From Ypsolopha sequella (taxonomy: Eukaryota; Arthropoda; Insecta; Lepidoptera; Ypsolophidae): DNA of 64,000 nucleotides. Below, one piece after another: positions 47,789 to 59,017 of the stretch (position 1 is the first letter of the stretch; each line of letters starts with the position of its first letter). Location: assembly GCA_934047225.1 (NCBI GenBank), contig OW204001.1, forward strand, positions 7,982,201 to 8,046,200, read 5' to 3'. A model generated the notes under the pieces. The model saw nothing but the letters and a program-made list of their open reading frames with translations. It searched no databases and had not been told where the DNA came from. Made by a program: the position numbers and the translations under genes.

Positions 47789-47933
47789 ATAGGATTTATA
47801 ATTTACAAACAGCAAGTAGGTACCTAAATTACGAAATCGTTAGGTAAGTACTTAGTCACTTCTGTATTCAGGCGTACTTAAAAAATTGAAATCAACTTAT
47901 GTACAAGTAATTGAAATCAACGAAGTTGTATAC

Positions 47934-48874
47934 CTAAACTAACATTAGCTGTACTTCAGCAATTGTTCGAAATGCAGTCCGTTTCTCTAAACAGAGTCTA
48001 GCACGTTTCACTGCATTCCTTCTCAGTTTTCTCAGCACTACAAAGTCACTTTTTACACCGTTAAATGCACTGATAATACGGTCTTTCAGTTCTTCGCGGC
48101 TTTGAGACTCCTCCGAGTATACGCGGCGTTTGATTTCTCCCCACAAAAAAAAAACACAGGGCGTGAGGTCTGAAGCACTTTGTCACCAATAATACCGGCC
48201 CACACATTAACACTGAACCGCACTTGATGGTGATGTTCGCGAATCATGTGTGGGTTTCTGTACGACCACCAGTGTTCATTGTGGCAATTGTACAGACCCA
48301 CACGTGTAAACATTGACTCGTCAGTCCGTAAAATGTTTTTGTTTTGGTTCTGAAGGAACCACTCACAAAACGTGCGACGATTTTGCGCGTCAGCCTCATG
48401 CAGGTGCTGCACTGTCTGAAAATGATATGCATGAAGTCCAGCATAGTGCAACAATTTCCACACTGTTGGTTGGCTAATTTCAAACCGCTGAGCTGCGTCT
48501 CGCGTACTGGCTCGGGGGTGCCGCTCAAAGAAGTCGAACACAGCATCTTCTACCTCAATAGCCAGACGTGGCGCGCCAGCCCCTTGTGCATGGCTTGGCA
48601 CGGTAAACTGACCATAATCCAGTAGCCGCTGGTTTACCGCTAAAATCGTTTGACGATGTGGAACCGTGGCGTTGACAAGTCCTTGAGCACGAAGCCGAGG
48701 AATGTTCTCCTCTTCGTACAATGTTCTCGCTCGGTAAAGATTTTCTCCACTGAGGATGTAAGTACACTCGCACCATTTCGTAATATTCGCGAGAAGAGTA
48801 CATCGGCATCGTGACGACTCGAAAATAGTTGCGCGGCGGGAGAGAAAATATGCATTTTTATTGTATTTACGCAT
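47934..48874 (-). pseudogene. Broken transposase (IS630/Tc1-mariner-like, DUF4817-type)
   Basis: On the minus strand the frame 48874-48086 encodes an N-terminal helix-turn-helix region ('GENLYRARTLYEEENIPRL'), a second HTH-like segment ('STRDAAQRFEISQPTVWKLL') and the start of the catalytic domain ('LRTDESMFTRVG', 'NVWAGIIGDKVL'), with the first catalytic Asp in TDES. It then jumps to a C-terminal part ('LWGEIKRRVYSEESQSREEL', frame 48146-47934) normally preceded by 'SPDLTP.DFF'. The stretch with the later catalytic acidic residues is missing and the frame shifts at the junction. The N-terminus is frame-disrupted too. It is a dead copy. Terminal repeats were not identified. Confidence 0.8.
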
Positions 48875-51263
48875 GCGCTCGTGACGTCGGTGCGCCGGCG
48901 ACTGGCGATCGCGCCCGCGGGCCGGGGCGGGGGTAGGTGGTACACAGGTGTACGGGAATATTTTTCATTGATGGTTGGGGCCCGGCGGCTAGTCGCGTAG
49001 GATAGCCATTTTATTCGCAATTTGGAAACTTTTCCCGATAAAAATATGGGGGAAAAAAAACCTTTTTTTTTTACGATTCTGTGTTCTATTAGTGATTTGG
49101 ATTCATAGATTTCAATAAAGCTAGGGGTTTCATTATCAACCTGTATATACTAATACTGATGAATGACTACTTTTTTCGAGGGGTTCGGCAAGATAAATCA
49201 AATTAACTACTTAATGTAATTATTAATTAATGTAATTATTATTCAATTACTAATGTAATGCGCAAATCCACTAACCTAGGTGAGTCAACTTTAACCAACT
49301 AACTATACTTTTCCTTTATTTTTTAGGTTTAATGTGACAAGGACACAGCAGAGGAATAAACCCCAGATAAAGAAACGACGTAAAACCAACAACAAAGTAC
49401 GAACAAAATTCTCAAAATAACTCTACAAATACAATATCGCCATTAAATTTTCTTATCTTGTGTGAGTATGCTTATTTATTATTATCTCTGTAATTATAAG
49501 CGCGTGCTGGCAAACAAGGCTTATGCATTGTAAAATAATCAGTCTAATTATAAATAGGAAAATTCCTACCATATTGTGTGCACAATAAGGCAATAACAGT
49601 CTCTGATCAATAACGAACAATACTTGAACTGTTAACCCGAATAAATTATGTCACGTCATAGCAAATAGAGTATAAATATAAATAGTTGTCATTCATAATT
49701 ATGTAGGTAGTCACAAACGGAGGATCAATATGGCAACTTTGATGGTGCAACAGGAAAATATATTGAGATATATAGGGTGTAAATAGTCTGTGACCTTTAA
49801 ACAAAAGCACATAATCTACTAATCATACTGCACAATTCTTTGAAGAAAAATACCCGTGTAAACCTTCAGAGAAAAAGATATTCAACTGTAACTTGAAGAC
49901 TTTATCTCGCAACAGGAAGGTCTATTTTAGAACGCTGTGCGTGAACAGCTGTTTCACGAAAGATGCTGCCTTAAAAACGCCCGTATCTCGGTGCGTTAAG
50001 GTTGACGCATTTTTGTTTGAAACTCAAATATTACCCAAAATAATGGAAAAGTAGTTCATGTGGTTTCATCTAAAGTATAATAATATAAATATACATTTTA
50101 AGTAAGATAAATATATAAAATATGACACAAATAAGAGTTTGCAAGGTACTTTTCATTGTTATATTTTTGATATTTTATTAATTTTATTTGCAATTTTAAA
50201 ATATAGAAAAAGTGCTGGTGGACAACGCATACATTTAGCCATCTGACGAGGTATACAACGCTGCCAAGTGTCTTGGGCGCCCTCCCATCTGATAGTGATT
50301 CGGAAAAATTATTTAATTTAATTTAACTTTTTGTTTTAGAATTTTAGATAAGTAGGATTAGTAAATTTTGTTCTTTTTTTTCCGTTTTTAGTAAACTTAG
50401 TTTAGATCTAAACTATTTTTGTTAATTAATCTTCTATTATTTAAATAAAATGCATATTTAGAAAAAGTAACGTTGATGTTTTTTTTACTGCTTTACAAGT
50501 AGGTATATTCTGGAATAATTCTCGATCAAAAACCCTAAACATTTACTAAAAACCTATTCTCTTTTTGCCATGGGGAGAATTGCAGATCCCATCTGTTATA
50601 TGAAGAATGGATTTACAATTTACAATATTATATATGTACAAAATCAATATACATTGTACATACTTCAACCAATAAATAAAATAAAGAAAGCATTGAATTG
50701 GGCCTCAGTTAATCAACCAAGCAAGAAGTATTTCTACTGTTCTACATTAACAGTTAAAACACTGTGTAGTATATATTTAACTTCGATATATTTTAGTACC
50801 GACATCCTCAAACCAAATAAAAAATCAAGACGTAGTTTACTTCTTGTAGCGGGTGAAGCCCATAAGTGAGACAGTTTCGTTTTCGTACACGTCTTGAAAC
50901 TCACACATGTCTCAGTTTTTACTGCACGGCAACACTAACAGCGCACACATGTTTACCAAACCGGCGTCACTTCAATGTTGACAGCGCTTCGTCTTAACTT
51001 TTTATTTGGTCTGAGACCAACGTCAATGACGTCTTCATTGTTATGCAAAGTAAAGAAAATACTAAATTCATTATACATTCAAATAACTGGTTCAAAAGTA
51101 AAACAGTTCGTGCTGATAACAGCTGATAAGTAATCGGCTAAACTTTCCGCTATCGTTTCTAATGCACGTTTACATTAGTAAACGCTGACGACACACATAG
51201 CTAGCAGCAAACTAATCATTTAGTAATTGACAATTTTCCATTCAGTAACTAATATCCATCACA
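48875..51263. other. Non-coding stretch
   Basis: 48880-48990 is GC-rich and belongs to the 5' side of the transposase remnant. The rest is AT-rich. The 99-codon frame at 50570-50869 is unrecognised. Confidence 0.4.
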
Positions 51264-51850
51264 TTAGGGAAGTGGAATTTTTGGCATTTGCAGAGAAGGT
51301 TTTGAAACGATCATTTTCAATCGGTAGAATTTATTAGCGATATGTAAAATAAAATACAGGTTAATACTTGCGATTGTCGGCTCTTGGTGAAACATCATCA
51401 TGGACATTGACCTAAAGTGTAAATCAATGAGTTCAAAAAGGAACTTTTTGAACTCATTGATCATGGATGAAAACAAAAACTTGTACTGTTTCACAGTTTT
51501 AAATTTAATTTTAAATTGTGAAACAGTACAAGTGTTTGTTTTCATCCAAAAATACAGGTACTTCTTTTCTGTGTATTTCATGAAATACATTGAAATCAAT
51601 TTCTGGTGTATGCATTTTGACTTTGTATAAAATAGGGTTTTGTTTTTGGAAAACATGTTTGAATAAACTGTTCTCAATAGAATAATTGTTGAGGTTGTAA
51701 AAAATATTTTATTAGATGGATTTCAACTATATCTAGCTTTTGATTTTGGAAATTTTGCTAGCTATTTCAATTGTTTTTATAAAAATATAAAACTTACTTT
51801 TTTCCCTTTCGCCCTGAACCCGCCCCTCTCGCAAAGCGCGTTTTTTCGCT
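51264..51850 (-). mobile_element. T1-related element with strong internal hairpins
   Basis: On the minus strand 51540-51850 matches 3100-3430 ('GTGTATTTCATGAAATACA', 'AAACATGTTTTCCAA', 'AAAAATATAAAACTTACTTT' against its complement). Within the element lie a perfect 18-bp stem with a 3-base loop (51423-51461) and a near-perfect stem of about 33 bp (51465-51547). Frames on both strands are open here (51264-51677 minus, 51400-51630 plus), as expected of a palindrome. Confidence 0.6.
51423..51547. repeat. Double hairpin
   Basis: 51423-51440 (ATCAATGAGTTCAAAAAG) pairs perfectly with 51444-51461. 51465 onward (GGATGAAAACAAAAACTTGT) pairs with the sequence ending at 51547 (TTTGTTTTCATCC). The two hairpins are separated by three bases. 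Confidence 0.8.
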
Positions 51851-52831
51851 TGGAATGACTCTGAATAAAACACAAAAGCTTGGAGAAAGTGGATGACGTC
51901 ATATAAATTGGTTGTCGATAAAGGTGGCTGGGGACAATGTTTCATCGGGAGATACGTGGGTTGCGCCCACTCGCGTCAGTCGTGTTATCGAGAGAACGTG
52001 CTCATAATCGAAGCCGCCGGCGAGCGCTAGTCGCTACTGGCGCCTGCACCCAGGCATGCGCAAGAGTCGACACAACACCAACATTATTCTATGTAGACTA
52101 ACTCGATGACTCAATCCCAAACAGCAATAGCCATCTCATTAAAACTCCTCTCATTTGGTGCGGAATAACGTATTCAGCCTGTAATTCTGACTGTCAATAA
52201 TAATTATTGTACGTAATCTGTGATTGATGACCGCCAACAGTAGCCGGCGAGCGATCGGAGCATAATTGACGCCGCTATTGTGCGCCGGCGCACCGCGGCA
52301 TGATTGATCGTCTTACAACCGGTATAACCTTATATTGCGACATCCGAACCATAGTACAGTGCTCTTAATTAGATACAAGTTTAATTAGTTATATGTGTTG
52401 TTATGTAATACTAGCCAATATTTGTATTGATCCAGAAGCAATGATTAATTACGGAAATCAAAATTCGGCTAAAGCACTCAAACGGTAGGCGATTGTAGCA
52501 CGTGCTCTAAGCTCCAAGCTACGAAGCGCTACGCGCTACGCACTACGCACTACGCGCTACGTTTTCTCTGCGCGCGGATCGAAGACGCCAAGATATTTCT
52601 GTGCAGTAATGATGGAAGTTTCCACGTATGACCTAAGTTTCTAAGACCAAGCATAGGTCACCGGTAGCAAGTAAGCGTAGGATCTGTCCGCGGCGTGACT
52701 AACGCCGGCAATTACAGGGTCCGGCGTCGCGGCGCGGCGTGCGCCCGCGCACCGACGATTGTTTACGGCGCGCACGCGCGCGCGACCGCTCGTGTCCCCC
52801 CGCGCCCCGGGGTCCGCGCCCCGCGCCGCCG
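51851..52831. promoter_or_regulatory. Upstream region of the E(spl) gene
   Basis: The 1 kb upstream of the promoter is increasingly GC-rich and contains several GCGC-rich islands (51950-52080, 52230-52305, 52500-52580). A CTACGC/GCTACG repeat cluster lies at 52517-52561, similar to sequences at 18016-18050 and 63358-63405. No additional CSL consensus site occurs before 52857. It is likely to hold further enhancer elements, but only position supports this. Confidence 0.35.
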
Positions 52832-52889
52832 GCAGCTGCTCCGCACAGGTGGCGCGTGTGGGAACTCGACGGATCCGTGCGTTCCCACG
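52832..52889 (+). promoter_or_regulatory. Su(H) paired site with proneural E-boxes (SPS+A type)
   Basis: TGTGGGAAC (52857-52865, plus) and GTTCCCACG (52881-52889, that is CGTGGGAAC minus) face each other with 17 bp between the 8-mers. This is the head-to-head geometry and spacing at which two Notch-ICD/Mastermind/CSL complexes dimerise on E(spl)/Hes genes. GCAGCTG (52832-52838) and CAGGTG (52846-52851) lie just upstream and match proneural bHLH sites. CGCGTG (52854-52859), a HES-type site, overlaps the first CSL site and could mediate autorepression. The block ends 20 bp before the TATA box. Confidence 0.85.
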
Positions 52890-52909
52890 ATCGCGCGCCC
52901 GCCCATAGC

Positions 52910-52917
52910 TATATAAG
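52910..52917 (+). promoter_or_regulatory. TATA box of the E(spl) gene
   Basis: TATATAAG, followed by GTTCAGCC at 52931-52938, which could be an initiator. That would place the start near 52935 and give a 5' UTR of about 60 nt. Confidence 0.8.
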
Positions 52918-52993
52918 CCCCCGCTCGACCGTTCAGCCGCATTCCGCGTTCAACGCTCAGCGCTAACGCACGCATTGCTTCCCTCACACACAA

Positions 52994-53605
52994 ATGTCAA
53001 ACATGTCTTACGAGATCGCGTACTCGCTCCCCGATGATGGGCCGCAGCCCGTCTCGCGCACTTATCAATATCGCAAAGTGATGAAGCCGATGCTCGAGCG
53101 CAAGCGTCGCGCTCGCATCAACCGCTGTCTCGACGAGTTGAAAGAGCTGATGGTCAGTGCTCTCCAGTCGGAGGGCGAGAACGTCGCCAAGCTAGAGAAG
53201 GCCGATATCCTGGAGCTGACTGTGCGCCACCTCCACAAGCTGCGCCGTCAGAGGAGACTCTCGCTCAACACCACAGTGGACGCTGATCGTTTCCGTGCTG
53301 GATTTACTCACGCCGCTAATGAAGTGTCTCGGTGCCTCGCTTCAATTCCTGGTGTGGACGTGAGGCTGGGGACCCAGCTGATGACTCATCTGGGTCACAG
53401 GTTGAACGACATGCAGCGCGCATCAGCCGACACCCCGCCGGCCAGCCCGCCGAGCCCTGCTCTGTCCACCGCCTCATCTTCCTCCGGCTACGTGACCCCC
53501 TCACCGCCAGCCTCGCCCTTGCCGGTGCACACCCCCGTACCTCTGGACTGCACCACAACCAGCATGAGCTGCGGCAAGTCCCCGGCGGTGTGGCGACCCT
53601 GGTGA
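52994..53605 (+). CDS. E(spl)-HLH: Enhancer-of-split/HES family bHLH-Orange transcriptional repressor
   Basis: Intronless gene for a 203-residue nuclear repressor, the standard direct target and effector of Notch signalling. The bHLH domain covers about residues 24-86. It starts [20 protein letters not shown], with Pro32 in the basic region as in all HES proteins, which directs binding to CACGNG/N-box-type sites. An Orange domain follows (about 98-140, '[15 protein letters not shown]'). A Pro/Ser/Thr-rich linker (145-185) leads to the C-terminal WRPW (200-203), the Groucho-binding motif. The sequence is closest to the mbeta/mgamma type of Drosophila, and length fits (about 195-225). Translation starts at the first ATG after the TATA box. 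Met4 (53003) has a better start context, with A at -3, and could also be used. The promoter carries paired Su(H) sites and the 3' UTR carries miRNA boxes. All key residues are present. Which E(spl) paralogue this is remains open. Confidence 0.96.
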   Translation: MSNMSYEIAYSLPDDGPQPVSRTYQYRKVMKPMLERKRRARINRCLDELKELMVSALQSEGENVAKLEKADILELTVRHLHKLRRQRRLSLNTTVDADRFRAGFTHAANEVSRCLASIPGVDVRLGTQLMTHLGHRLNDMQRASADTPPASPPSPALSTASSSSGYVTPSPPASPLPVHTPVPLDCTTTSMSCGKSPAVWRPW

Positions 53606-54010
53606 GCGGAGAGACTCCTCGGCGGACCGGCTCCCCGGTCACATCTGTTCAGCACCGCTCGGGGCCGACACATGCTCTCCCGTCCGCGACGACTCCAGTC
53701 TTCCACTTGTTGTGTAGTGTCGTTCATGTTCTAAACATTTGACTTAAAATACTTAGACTTACTACTGTAAGGATCTCAGCTTTACTTAGTTTTGTAATTT
53801 AGTGTTTAAAGGTCCGAAGCTTTAATAGAGTAACGTTAAATTGTATGTGATATAATATAGTCTAAAGAGTAATATTATTGTAACGAGATGTTGTACTGAA
53901 CCTTGTACGTAGGTTTGTGTTGTTATTTTTTATGTTTGAAAAGATTTCACGAGATGTGAATACTTACAAAAGAAAGAGTAAGTTAATAAAAAATATTATT
54001 TCAAATACTA
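53606..54010 (+). promoter_or_regulatory. 3' UTR with GY, Brd and K boxes
   Basis: Between the stop codon and the AATAAA signal (53985-53990) there is a GY box, GTCTTCCA (53698-53705, an 8-mer match to the miR-7 seed), Brd boxes AGCTTTA at 53778-53784 and 53818-53824 (miR-4/79 seed class), and a K box TGTGATA at 53846-53852 (miR-2/11/13 seed class). The three motif classes are known from 3' UTRs of Drosophila E(spl) and Bearded genes, where they lower mRNA level and translation. Here all four sites fall within about 155 bases. Confidence 0.8.
53985..53990 (+). terminator. Polyadenylation signal of the E(spl) gene
   Basis: AATAAA lies 380 bases after the stop codon. No earlier AATAAA occurs in the 3' UTR. 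Cleavage is expected about 10-30 bases downstream. Confidence 0.75.
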
Positions 54011-56703
54011 TTTCTGCATTTTACTGAACCAACTAACCCATCTTCCGCTAATGGTTTAAATAACCAAAATAAATTATGCGAAAATGCAATTTTACTTTAT
54101 AACTTACATACTTCTTTCATATCGATATTTTTGCATCAAAAAATTAAATAAATTTATATCCACGTTATGTATATAAATCATTGTCAACGTATCTATTTAA
54201 TTTCTATATAATTTCGTATCTCCACAAATATGAGTCATATAAGAAATCAATCTATATTTTGCCTCTTCTTACGGCGTGAACAGCTGAAAAAAAATTTGAT
54301 AAATTTGTATTCAATAGCAAATACAGAAACGCTATATTTACTACTGAGTCGATGACGCAATAAATTTGCTAGAAATATAACATACTGTAGAAGGTAATAA
54401 ATATTAACAAGTGCCAAGTCAAGGAGTTAGCTGTAAACCACACACGCATTTTCCTGTTTATCATCTCCGACAACAACAAAGCCTACTGTAATGAAAAATG
54501 AGCTCTATTACAAATGTACAAGAACTCCGGGATGCGAGGTATCAAAAGGTCATTCCCGTCACATGAAAACCAAATTGAAACTATCAATTTAAATACTGTG
54601 ACGAAAATAACAGACTTTTAAGTAAGAGCAAAGGTGAAGATTAAGAATTTACATAACCGTGTGACACACTAAAAGTACTACGTATTAAGGTATTTCAGAA
54701 ATGTAAAACGAATCGACTTACCACAAACTTCACAAAGTACTGGTCCTATCTTCAATTAATTAAGTATTTGATATTGTTGTACAAATATTATGTAAAGGAA
54801 GACGATTGTCAAAAAGTGTGTAATGAAGATCAGAGTGTTATACTCCTAATATAACATGCTATGTACAGATCAATCTAACGTGAATAATTTAATATGGAAA
54901 ATGCAAGTATGACTTCTCCATACAAAACTACCTGGACGTACTAAAATTTTGGCGCCATTTGTCTTTTTACCAAATTTTAAAAGCCATTGACATTGATACC
55001 TATATAAATGATTAGATTATACATTCATAAGTATATTCAGTATAAATCTTAAATACTTTTTTAATACGTATAAGCAGAATAACAGACATTTTTAGATTCA
55101 GCAGGGTAAATTTTGTTTACCTAATATCTGGACGGCTATTCTGACACATGCGACAATTTGCGAAGGCTCAGGACGGGTGATTTTTAGAAGCTTTTTGCTA
55201 TGTGCAGCGACATATTAACCTTTTAGAATAAAAACCTTTTGCCAGTTATTTTTTTCTTATTTGGCCATTGGCTTACTTATTGCCATAATTTTCTGCCAAT
55301 ATCAAGATTATCATTTTTCATTTTCATTTTTCTTTATTCAGGAAACAAGCAGTCATTTTACAAAATTAAATTAAATAAAGTTACATACAATGGGACTTGG
55401 AGCTCCCTATATAGATCTAAAGATACATACTGTGAGAAACTAAATTACTAAATTGTGTATAATAAATTTTTATAACTTACTACTTAAAAATATGTAAATA
55501 TAACAGATAGTCAGCAAGTCACATTTTATGAAGAGAACGAACACGTAAATTCATAACATGTTATCGATCTCTTTGAAGGAGTTTTTCATGTTAGAAGCAC
55601 ACGGCATTTATGACGCGATTTACGCGGGTTACGCTTATAGCTTGCATGATAGATATTGGAAATGGGTTCAATTTGATTCCTAGACTCAGATGTAGCACGA
55701 AGTGTTTTTATTATTTATTACATTTTTTCTAGGCAGGATATCTACTGTTTTCTCAACTAGCCTTTCACCCGCGTTTATTCAATCTTTGCCTCGTTTTACA
55801 GCTTGGCGGTTATTTTATCAAAACCCCTATATGTTGCCCAGGGTCACTACGATGATAATAAAAAAAAACCGCATCCAAATCCGTTAAGTGGTTCTCTATT
55901 TATAACGGAACAGACAGACCACAAAAATTCTAAAAATTGTAAGTAGTTTTGGTCTCAGTACAATACCAATAACCAATTTATTTCATTAAAAATTGTACAG
56001 ACATGACTTTTTTACTTTATTATTAGGTATATAGATTGACAGATTAAGTAGGTAAGTATATTTATAATGAAACGGCAATAAGAAAATTAAAATGCACATC
56101 TAAAACAAATTTATTCACCAAAAGTTTCCAAGTTTTCAAAGAATATCAAATTACTTTTTAATGTCTTTCCTTGGAATTGCTCTGGAAAATTCTAGTGTTA
56201 AAGATTTCCGTTGTCCTTAATTAATATCCACATGATGATTGGGACATTAATGACTTATCAAATCACATTTCATATTATTTGACCACAATTGATGAAACAA
56301 ATCTTATTTACTGCTAAACAAAGTTACTGTTGATTGATATGTATGTTACAAAATCAATACCACTATCGCCATCTATTGAAAGTAAGCGCACTAGCTTTTC
56401 TAGAGAAAGCTTTGTAAGCGCCATCTGCCGTAAAGTTCACGAATCATTTAAAGCTAGTTCAACCTTGTACACTGAAAGTGCAAAGAAGGCTTCCCGCTAA
56501 TCCTCGCGTGGATACAATGGTGAACTCTGTCTGTAACCGAATTCTGATCTTAGCTTCTAGCAACACCTTTGATTTAGGCCCTAAATTTTAGGGAGTCAAC
56601 TTTAGAACTAAGGTTCAATAACTCCTTTGAGGTTTTTTTTTGCTTCTCTAACCGACTTGCCAAGACACTAAACAATATTTACAAGCTTTCTTCAGTATGT
56701 ATA
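54011..56703. other. Non-coding stretch downstream of the E(spl) gene
   Basis: AT-rich. 55320-55400 ('TTTCTTTATTCAGGAAACAA') and 55740-55915 resemble lepidopteran repeat tails. No second bHLH gene and no Bearded-family protein (the GTFFWT motif) was found. Confidence 0.45.
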
Positions 56704-57542
56704 CAGTGTGTCCCTCGTAAGAATGTACATCTGAAAGGGGGTGGAACTAGATCAAAATATATCGACAAAAACAAAGAAAAGAAAGTTTTTTTTTTAAAGA
56801 ACTAATGCTCCACCTACCCTTAGACCCTTCTTTGAGGCGGACGCGAGCGCAGTGAATTTATTATTGTATTTATCATAGAACGTTGCATTTTTTTTTGTAA
56901 GAATTGTATTGGAATAATGTATGATAAATAGGAATAAAAATATGGTAAAAAGGGGACATTATTTTGAAGAAATTGACTATCACTGAAAAAGTAGACGGAA
57001 AAATAAAAATAAATCTTTAAAAAAAAAATATTGTTTCCGACAGTCTAACAGCAGTCATTCACTAAAAAGTTAATAATAATTGTATAATGAATGACCGATG
57101 GTACCGAAACAACACTTTTGCCAGCTTCTTTTTTCCTGAAACATAATATGTTATCAAGAAGTCTTCATTCTCATATTGTTGTTTCTTTTTTTTATATATA
57201 TATCGTAGGGAAAACGTCAGAAATTACGGACTTATAGAGTAAAAACGCCAAAAAAAGAATACAGTTGAATTGAGAAACTCCTCAATTTTTGCAGTCGGTT
57301 AAAAATGAAAAATCGATATTGTTTTTATGCTAATGATAGTTGATTATGGTTATATTATTACTCGTTATTACTCGCGGTATACGTTAGATCAAAAGTTATG
57401 CCATATTTTATACATAGTGTTCTTGGTAGGCATCAAAAATTTAAAACGTCAATTTAATAATTACATTTTTGTCTAAAAAAAAAAGAAAACATTTTTTTGT
57501 CGATGAAATTTTCGGATGTGCCCCCCAAGAAGGGACACACTG
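56704..57542. mobile_element. Mariner/Tc1-like non-autonomous element, 839 bp
   Basis: Termini are CAGTGTGTCCCTCG and AGAAGGGACACACTG, with TA on both sides (56702-56703, 57543-57544). Inner parts of the ends share 'ATCGACAAAAA' and 'TTTTTTGTCGAT'. The interior is AT-rich with no open frame of note, so it depends on a transposase supplied elsewhere. Confidence 0.8.
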
Positions 57543-58848
57543 TAGATATCAAAGTCACCTTAAAACTAAAAAGAAACACTTTATTATGGAGTGCGTTAAA
57601 CTAATTACAAACATTTCCAGTTAATTACCAATAAATGATATTATAAACACTTCCTATTGTTGTTGATATTGACAAGTTAGTATGCGCCTGCGCCGCGTCG
57701 GGCACAGATAAGGAGGCTGATGTAGGTTGCCTTCCTATTGCGTCATGGATGGCCAAGAGTTTGCATAATATTTTATAAGTAATTACTGTACCAAATATCA
57801 GTTAATAAGATGGTGACATCGCAGTAATTAATTACGAGAGAAAACCAAAAAAATTATTGCCCAATCATAAGTTAATAAGTTATTTATTTCATATTTTTGT
57901 AATTCCGGTCTCATTTTAATCCTTAAATAGCAAAAAAAAAATTGGCTTTAATTTAATTGAAATGTTTGTACTAAACAATTTGGATCGCATATAAAAATAC
58001 CTGATGATTATAAAAAAGAATAACAGGTATATTAAATAAATAACTTATTTTTTAGCTACCTAAATGAGTCAGCTTCATGATAAAATTGATTTTTCTTAGT
58101 ATTGGGAAATTAAGTTGTTTTGGATTTTCGATAGGACGGAATACATAATGAAGTGAGATTAACAAACACGAAAAATATTGTCAACAGTTCTGAGAAAAAA
58201 TTCTTACCAGGATAAGTTCCTAATAATTCTTTTTTTTTTCAGTTTCTTTATTTATGGTATGAAAAAAATAGTAAATAAGTAACACATGACAAAAACCTCG
58301 TAGGGGTTATCCGTCTGAGTTGAAATCATCTAGGTTTAGCTCGATAGAATTTTAGGTTAGTATAAAATTATTATATGTGAAGTTTTACAATATTTTTGTT
58401 ATAATATAATAATAAGGGGCACTTGACTTGAAACCTTAGCTGCTTACATAGTGTTGCCCCCTGGCCGCCCATGGCTAAATAGAGGGCTGACAACGGCTAT
58501 CCTGCTGGATAGTTATCAAGCAGCAATAAGTCACCATTTGCCATACTTAAATTTTGTGAGAGATTTTTGAGGCAGATGTCCGTGATCTCACTCCATAGCC
58601 TGTTGTCTGGTCCATGTAGCATCCCATCCACATAGCCCACTCCAAGTCGTTTCCTCCCTGGCAATAGTTTGGCAACTGTGGGGGACTGTCCATTAGTGTA
58701 TCTCAATGATACATTGAGGGAGAGGTCTCCATGGATGCAGCCATCTCACATTTAGATTAAATGGTACCAAAGGCCTCTTCAATGTTGGCTTCGGCCCTAT
58801 GAATGCCTTTCAAATGACCGGGTCCCTACGGGCCCGTGACTGAAAAGT
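57543..58848. other. Non-coding stretch
   Basis: 58430-58848 is GC-richer and repeat-like. It joins directly to the repeat L tail at 58849, so it may be the body of a related retroelement, but a 69-codon frame there (58497-58706 minus) is not recognisable. Confidence 0.4.
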
Positions 58849-58924
58849 CCATCCATCCATCCATCAGCCTAGTTCATCCACTGCTGGACATAAGCCTTTC
58901 CAGGACTTTGCCACTTCCGGCGGA
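58849..58924 (-). repeat. Repeat L tail, copy 4
   Basis: On the plus strand it reads CCATCCATCCATCCATCAGC, then 'CTAGTTCATCCACTGCTGGA' and 'AAGCCTTTCCAGGACTTTG'. This is the reverse complement of the last part of repeat L, ending in the ATGG tail. Confidence 0.75.
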
Positions 58925-59017
58925 AAGTGTACCTACATAATAATAATAATAATGCTTAAAATAAGCTTAATATATATTTATTCACAAAGTTAAGGTAGAT
59001 GGTTCAAAACAATTTTC

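Noticed and set aside
52739..52993. Open frames in the GC-rich E(spl) upstream region (52695-52966 plus, 52763-52993 minus)
   Set aside because: They overlap the paired CSL sites, the TATA box and the 5' UTR, and their Arg/Ala/Pro-rich content reflects base composition.
53316..53742. Overlapping open frames on both strands across the E(spl) coding end (53316-53642 minus, 53332-53742 plus)
   Set aside because: They are GC-rich shadows of the bHLH gene and have no domain of their own.
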